The position numbers and the translations under genes are program-made. DNA of 12,599 bases from Larix sibirica (lineage: Eukaryota; Streptophyta; Pinopsida; Pinales; Pinaceae), in NCBI GenBank assembly GCA_004151065.3, contig NWUY0300007628.1:10598-23196 (forward strand). The letters are read 5' to 3'. This document shows, piece by piece, positions 8,679 through 12,599 of this stretch. Position 1 is the first letter of the stretch. Each line of letters starts with the position of its first letter. The notes below the pieces were generated by a model. That model had not been told where the DNA came from. It ran no database searches and saw nothing but the letters and a program-made list of their open reading frames with translations.

Positions 8679-9560
8679 TCGGTGATTGGGAGGCCAGTCA
8701 CGGTGGATGAGGTCTTTAAGACTCTCAAGATGTTTGCTAAGGATAAGTCACCGGGGCCCAACGAGTTGACCATAGAATTTTTTCTCCATTTTTTTCCTTT
8801 GCTCGGTGCTGACATTACTCAGGCTATTGAAGAATCTCGTTTGAAGGCTCGCATTCCTGGTCAGTTAAATGCTACTTACATCACCCTTATCCTGAAATTG
8901 GATAAGCCTACAGTTTTTGGGGACTTTAGGCCTATATCCTTGTGCAACCTTCTTTATAAAGTGATCTCAAAAATAATCTCTGATCATCTTAAGCCTTATC
9001 TGGAAAGGTTTATTTCTGCTAAGCAGTTTGGTTTTCTACATAATCGCCAGTTGTTGGACGTTATGGGGATTGCTCAGGAGTCTTTACATTCCATTAAGCT
9101 AAAGAAAGTTGATGCTTTTATATTAAAATTGGACCTTGTCAAAGCATATGACAGGCTCGATTGGAATTACTTACGTTTCATTCTTTTTCAGGTGGGTTTG
9201 AAGTTGGAGATTGTGGAATGGATAATGTCCTGTGTAACCACTGCAAATTTCTTGGTTCTGGTGAATGGTTCATCGTCTACACATTTTGCTAGAATGAGGG
9301 GAATACGACATGGTTTCCCGTTATCCCCTTATCTATTTATTTTGGCAATTGAAGGTTTAAGCCTCCTTATTAATGATGCTCGGTGTAAGGGCCACATTGC
9401 TGGTATCAAGATGGCGAAGGCCTTGAACATCTCTCATCTCTTGTTCGTGGACGATGTGCTTTTATTTGGCAAAGGATCTTTGGATGAATGGAAACATTAT
9501 AAAGATATCACCAGTTGTTTCTGCAATGTACCTGGGCTAGACATCAGTCCTGTTAAGTAA
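8679..9560 (+). pseudogene. LINE reverse transcriptase domain
   Basis: RNA-directed DNA polymerase core of the LINE, which would copy element RNA at a nicked chromosomal target. This is the longest uninterrupted piece: about 290 codons in one frame. Numbering from the GTG at 8682, visible blocks are SPGPNELTIEFF (23-34), the FRPISLCNLLYKVISKI block (82-98), motif A LKLDLVKAYDRLDW with catalytic Asp151, motif B RGIRHGFPLSPYLF (206-219), and motif C FVDD at 255-258. The three catalytic Asp are therefore present. Two departures from the usual plant LINE pattern are His210 in place of Gln in R-Q-G, and Val256 where Ala is usual in F-A-D-D. The frame closes at TAA 9558-9560 in LDISPVK*SF, where the family normally continues K-S-S-F. 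Confidence 0.95.
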
Positions 9561-10342
9561 TCATTTCTTTACCAATGTCAGGACCAACATCTAAGGGAGA
9601 AGATTGGTAATATGTTTCCTTATCAATTTTGGGAGGTCATACTGGTTTCAGGTATCTTGCTTATTTTCTTAAACCTTGTGGTTATAATTTGACTGACTGG
9701 AGGTGGCTCATTAAAAAATTTCAATACAAAATCAATAGTTGGTCTTACAAATATCTTTCGTTGGGTGGTCGGCTTACCCTGCTCTACTCGGTGCTCCAAA
9801 GCATCCCGGTTTTTTGGTTCTCCCTCTTCATTCTCCCTACATTAATAATCTTCGTAGATTGTTCTCAAACTTTCTTTGGACGGGTGTTGGAGGCACTTCT
9901 AATTATCATTTGGCATCATGGGACTCCATCATGAGGCCCAAGGGTTTAAGTGGATGGGGCATCAAAGACATTAGATCTTTCAATTTATCCTTGTGTTCCA
10001 AAGTCCCTTTGGAGGAGCTTACATGATGACGACCTATGGGGGATGGTTATCCAGGCAAGGTATCTCAGTAGATTACCAATTCCTCTTTGGTTCTGGAATG
10101 GTAAGAAAAGTCCTTCAGGATCTTTTCTATGGAGGAATTTGATGAAATCCTTCCCTATTATCAACTCGGGTATTGGATGGGAGGTTGGCAAGGGTACTCA
10201 AATTTTTGTGGGTATTGACCCAATAACCGGGCTTGGGGCTGAGTTCATACTTCCAGCCGTTTTAATTCGTGCTCTGCATAGTCGTAACATCTATGTATTG
10301 AAGCAAGCTACTTGTCATCCAGAGAGTGATGGATCTTACTAG
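9561..10342 (+). pseudogene. LINE connector after reverse transcriptase, in three frames
   Basis: The match continues from SFLYQCQDQHLREKIG, then after a frame change near 9627 reads GFRYLAYFLKP, the WLIKKFQYKINSWSYKYLSL block, GGRLTLLYSVLQSIPVFW and FSLFILP. A second change near 9838 brings INNLRRLFSNFLWTG and YHLASWDSIMRPKGLSGWGI. A third near 10001 brings SLWRSLHDDDLWGMVIQARY and, further on, WEVGKGTQIFVGIDPI, the block equivalent to W-x-I-G-x-G-x-x-I-x-x-x-x-D-P-W. These are the family's characteristic strings (Y-L-G-Y-F-L-K-P, G-G-R-x-x-L-x-x-x-V-L, N-F-L-W, G-G-W-G-I-K). It ends at an in-frame TAG, 10340-10342, after which the same frame goes on into zf-RVT. Confidence 0.92.
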
Positions 10343-10780
10343 AGGTCTGTGACGGACTTAGATTTAGATCCATGTTTACATGTTTTTTGGGATAGATATA
10401 TAATGATGTTGGTTCACGCGGGGATTGCATTATCCTTGGAGGATGATACTCTACGCTGGTGTATTGATAAGAACAAGGGTATGGTCACGACGCAGATGGC
10501 ATATGATTGTACTTTGGAACCTGAGGTGGGTGTAGGCCTCAGGCGGCATTGCAGGTTGATTTGGAAGGTCAAATGTCCTCTTAAAATTCGATGTTTCATG
10601 TGGTTGGTAATCCATAACAAGATTCTAACGTGGAGCAACCTTATCAAGCGAGGTTTTGTTGGACCAGGCTACTGTATCTTTTGTTTTGATGATGGAGAGG
10701 ATGTCGACCACTTGTTCGGTAATTGCACATTTTTTCAGGAGTTTGTGGGCATGTCTCAAATCCTCTCTTCATTTCCATTT
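10343..10780 (+). pseudogene. LINE zf-RVT zinc-binding domain
   Basis: Plant-type zf-RVT region, thought to help bind nucleic acid during insertion. In frame with the previous segment, the residues WKVKCPLKIRCFMWLVIHNK and ILTWSNLIKRG form its opening. A complete zinc ligand set follows: Cys, two residues, Cys (from 10673), eight residues, His, four residues, Cys (ending 10726), in CIFC...DHLFGNC. Keeping all four ligands despite surrounding damage suggests this part decayed late or by chance escaped. Near 10780 the frame changes within the sequence coding SSFPFH, and the match continues as WRYDSFVDNFLLWF. Confidence 0.92.
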
Positions 10781-11484
10781 CACCTGGAGATATGACTCCT
10801 TTGTGGATAACTTCCTTTTATGGTTTGAGAGCCATTCTTTTGATCCAACTCTTCTTTTTATCACGATATGGGAAGTATGGAAATGTTGCAATCGCTGGAT
10901 TTTTCAGGATATGAAAGGTTCTGTTACTGTGCTTTGTGCTAGAATTGTTGGTTACTTCTCCTCGGCCAACAACAAACTTCATAAGAATCATCGTGGGGTC
11001 TTACCTTTCGCGGAGTTTGAGTATGGCCTGCCTCTCGGTTTCTTTGATGGTGTTGCCCAGAAGGGCTAATATGGAGCTGGTATGATCCTCAAGGTCTCTC
11101 GAAATTGTTATTACAAATTACAGATGTGAGTTGGTAAAGGTTCCAACACTAGATCTGAACTTTTATCTTTATGGGGTTTGCTCTTCTTTGCAAATTCTAT
11201 TGGCTTGTATTCTCTTACCGTCTTCGGAGACTCCAGGGTGGTTATTTTATGGGATAAGGGAGAGCAGTGTCTCAATTCTTTTGGAGCTGAGCGGATGAAT
11301 CAAGCGTACTCGGGCTATTATGTCTCTTTTCTCTTCCATCTCTTTTGTTCATATCTACAGGGAGCACAATATGGAGGTTGATCAACTTTCCAAACAGGCC
11401 CTGGGAAATTTGGATGGTCACATTCTTGTTAAAGAATATAGAGAGGGATCTCTGTACAAGACTGAACGTTTGCAGTTTGCATGA
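10781..11484 (+). pseudogene. LINE C-terminal linker and RNase H domain
   Basis: After the linker (ITIWEVWKCCNRWIFQDMK, the W-x-x-x-x-N-x-x-I-F pattern), RNase H type I begins at LGFFDGVAQKG. The four catalytic acidic positions are all visible: Asp in FFDG (11046-11048), Glu in NTRSELLSLWG (11157-11159), Asp in VFGDSRVVI (11229-11231), and the last Asp in YREHNMEVDQLSKQAL (11380-11382). It is broken by TAA 11067-11069, TGA 11127-11129 and a frame change near 11305, after which FSSISFVHIYREHN resumes the match. The polyprotein ends at TGA 11482-11484. The domain would remove RNA from the RNA-DNA hybrid made during reverse transcription. Confidence 0.93.
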
Positions 11485-11701
11485 TTTGGCAGACTAGACT
11501 TACATGACTCTAGTTTTTTGAGTAGGAGAGACTTATAGCTTTTTGGTATGCGCCATGTATGAAAGAATGAGACATATGCACCAGTTATTTCCCTTTTTTT
11601 TGTTGTTGTTGTTGAAATAGGCACCTCGCCTAATATGTATCCTTTGACACAACTTTTCTTCTTAATACAAGTTGTCTTTTTTGCGTATGAAAAAAACAAA
11701 A
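11485..11701 (+). other. 3' untranslated region and A-rich tail of the plus-strand LINE
   Basis: The segment after the polyprotein stop contains a T run followed by TTG repeats (about 11590-11615), then ggcacctcgcc, a small hairpin-capable motif (ggc/gcc arms), and ttaatacaagttgtc. It ends in gaaaaaaacaaaa. T-rich, TTG-repeat 3' ends near the A-tail are common in plant LINEs, where the 3' end of the RNA is what the reverse transcriptase recognises. The exact end is uncertain because the flank is also A/T-rich. Confidence 0.75.
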
Positions 11702-12215
11702 TGCTTAGATTTTTATTATTATTTTTGTTTAAAATGTAAAACATTTTGAATTCTTGATCCATATGTGTAGGAAACCTAAGGATTGTAGTTGTAGTTTAGA
11801 AAAAATGAATTTTGAATGATTCCTTGAAGGGAATTTGAATTGGAGGATAAGACGAGAATGGTTGGAGTTGATGAGGGGTAGTGATTTGTGGGAATTCTAA
11901 TACCAATCGACCTTTGATTCTTTCTTATAGTTATATGGAAAATTTGTAGAGAAAAATAATTAAAATTTGGAATGATGCGTAGGTTTGCAAAATTAGGAAA
12001 GTCTCTAAAATAACAAATCCCATGGACACCTTTTTTTTCATGGAAGTGAAAGGAGTTGTCTAGTATATCCTCCAAATGAAATTTGACATTTAGCTTGCAT
12101 TTATTGTTGACATATTTAGGGTCACCCCCAAAAGCAATGTTGTTTTAACTCAACATGTGTTTGCACATCCACACACACTAATTTCAATGCACATGTAATG
12201 CCCTTTGTTTTCTTG
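11702..12215. other. AT-rich DNA without recognised genes
   Basis: I see no gene, RNA or repeat domain. The 99-codon minus-strand frame at 11776-12075 is rich in Ile, Asn and Phe, as expected from AT-rich DNA, and shows no motif. Confidence 0.5.
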
Positions 12216-12217
12216 GA

Positions 12218-12252
12218 ATATATATATATATAATATAATAATAATAATAATT
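12218..12252. repeat. TA and TAA microsatellite
   Basis: A TA run (about 12218-12231) passes into a TAA run (about 12234-12250). Simple sequence repeat. Confidence 0.9.
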
Positions 12253-12315
12253 GTATTAGATGTTTGATTGATTATGAATCCATTGGGGCCGTGCTATGAG
12301 CAAATAACCACTAGT

Positions 12316-12599
12316 TGTTGAGGGTAGAGGGATAACAGGGTAGTAACCCCTATTTGTTGGGGTTCAAGGTAGCGTCTCAATTTTTTTGGGTTCCATTTTT
12401 AACCTGATTTTGTGTTTATTTGGTCAATGGTTTTCTAACCCATTGTAATCTAATCCTAATTAAGGGATTAGGGTTGTAATCTAATTCATGTGAACAAATT
12501 AGGGTTTTAGATGCCATGGTATCTAAATATTGTATTATGAATGGTCAAGTTAATATAATGAATAAAATAGAGATGCAACTCTAAGTTAGTCTAGTTTTC
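12316..12599. mobile_element. Possible LTR fragment at the window edge (speculative)
   Basis: From a TGTTG at 12316 (and again at 12355) the sequence changes character. It has a 6-bp hairpin (aacccc/ggggtt, 12345-12364) and a 7-bp hairpin (ctaatcc/ggattag, 12450-12471). It also has the 11-base direct repeat tgtaatctaat about 30 bases apart (12445 and 12475), recurring tagggtt, and an AATAAA near 12560. A TG start, short internal repeats and a polyadenylation signal would suit a retrotransposon LTR, but no primer-binding site, CA end or second LTR is in the window. No protein-coding part is visible. Confidence 0.2.

Larger units (their letters stand above)
8362..11701 (+). mobile_element. 5'-truncated, decayed LINE (plant L1-type non-LTR retrotransposon), plus strand
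   Basis: A continuous match to the second polyprotein (ORF2) of plant L1-type LINEs: the pre-RT segment, reverse transcriptase, connector, zf-RVT and RNase H. A 3' untranslated region follows, with TTG repeats, and a short A-rich tail (about 11689-11701). The gag-like first ORF and the apurinic endonuclease are missing, since the element begins within the segment just before reverse transcriptase. At least five in-frame stops (8676-8678, 9558-9560, 10340-10342, 11067-11069, 11127-11129) and five frame changes (near 9627, 9838, 10001, 10780, 11305) inactivate it. No clear target-site duplication flanks it: the bases before 8362 do not reappear after the A-rich tail. It is GC-richer than its surroundings. 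Confidence 0.95.

Noticed and set aside
11776-12075. 99-codon minus-strand open frame.
   Set aside because: Composition (Ile, Asn, Phe, Ser) reflects AT-rich DNA; no motif, domain or conserved neighbour.
12327-12344. A segment matching 16 of 18 bases of the I-SceI homing endonuclease recognition site (agggataacagggta core).
   Set aside because: The match is striking but was noticed after the fact; there is no endonuclease gene, intron or organellar rRNA context, so chance is the simplest reading.
12471-12515. Recurrent TAGGGTT, resembling the plant telomere unit TTTAGGG.
   Set aside because: Only isolated copies occur, not a tandem run, so this is neither telomere nor a clear interstitial telomeric repeat.

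Overview
This window looks like nuclear DNA of a land plant, most likely a seed plant with a large, repeat-rich genome. Two things suggest this. Most of the window is AT-rich non-coding sequence. The only convincingly coding-derived DNA is non-LTR retrotransposon (LINE) sequence with the layout known from plant L1-type elements: reverse transcriptase, then a zf-RVT zinc-binding domain, then a C-terminal RNase H. A gymnosperm host is a guess from overall style and cannot be proven here. I find no intact protein-coding gene, rRNA, tRNA or CRISPR array.

Layout. Bases 1-1950 are moderately AT-rich and hold three short open stretches on the minus strand that could be exons of one nuclear gene; this is weak. 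Bases 1962-2173 are a diverged two-copy direct repeat with a spacing of about 106 bases. Bases 2380-6038 are strongly AT-rich, contain no recognisable gene, and include two nested old duplications (4913-5207). Bases 6039-7496 are a 5'-truncated, decayed LINE on the minus strand, ending in an 11-base T run (its poly(A) tail seen from the plus strand). Bases 7676-8361 are CT-rich repeats followed by four diverged units of about 120-127 bases. Bases 8362-11701 are a second 5'-truncated LINE, on the plus strand, starting where the last repeat unit ends. Bases 11702-12599 are AT-rich, with a TA/TAA microsatellite and, at the right edge, a stretch that might be the start of an LTR.

The two LINEs are different lineages, point away from each other, and have their truncated 5' ends facing across the repeat array. 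The plus-strand copy can be followed through most of the reverse transcriptase to the C-terminal RNase H, but carries at least five stop codons and five frame changes. Both copies are dead. Any mobility would have needed proteins supplied by another element. I see no multi-gene system and no evidence for a previously undescribed one; the most interesting structure is the repeat array with a LINE joined to its edge.
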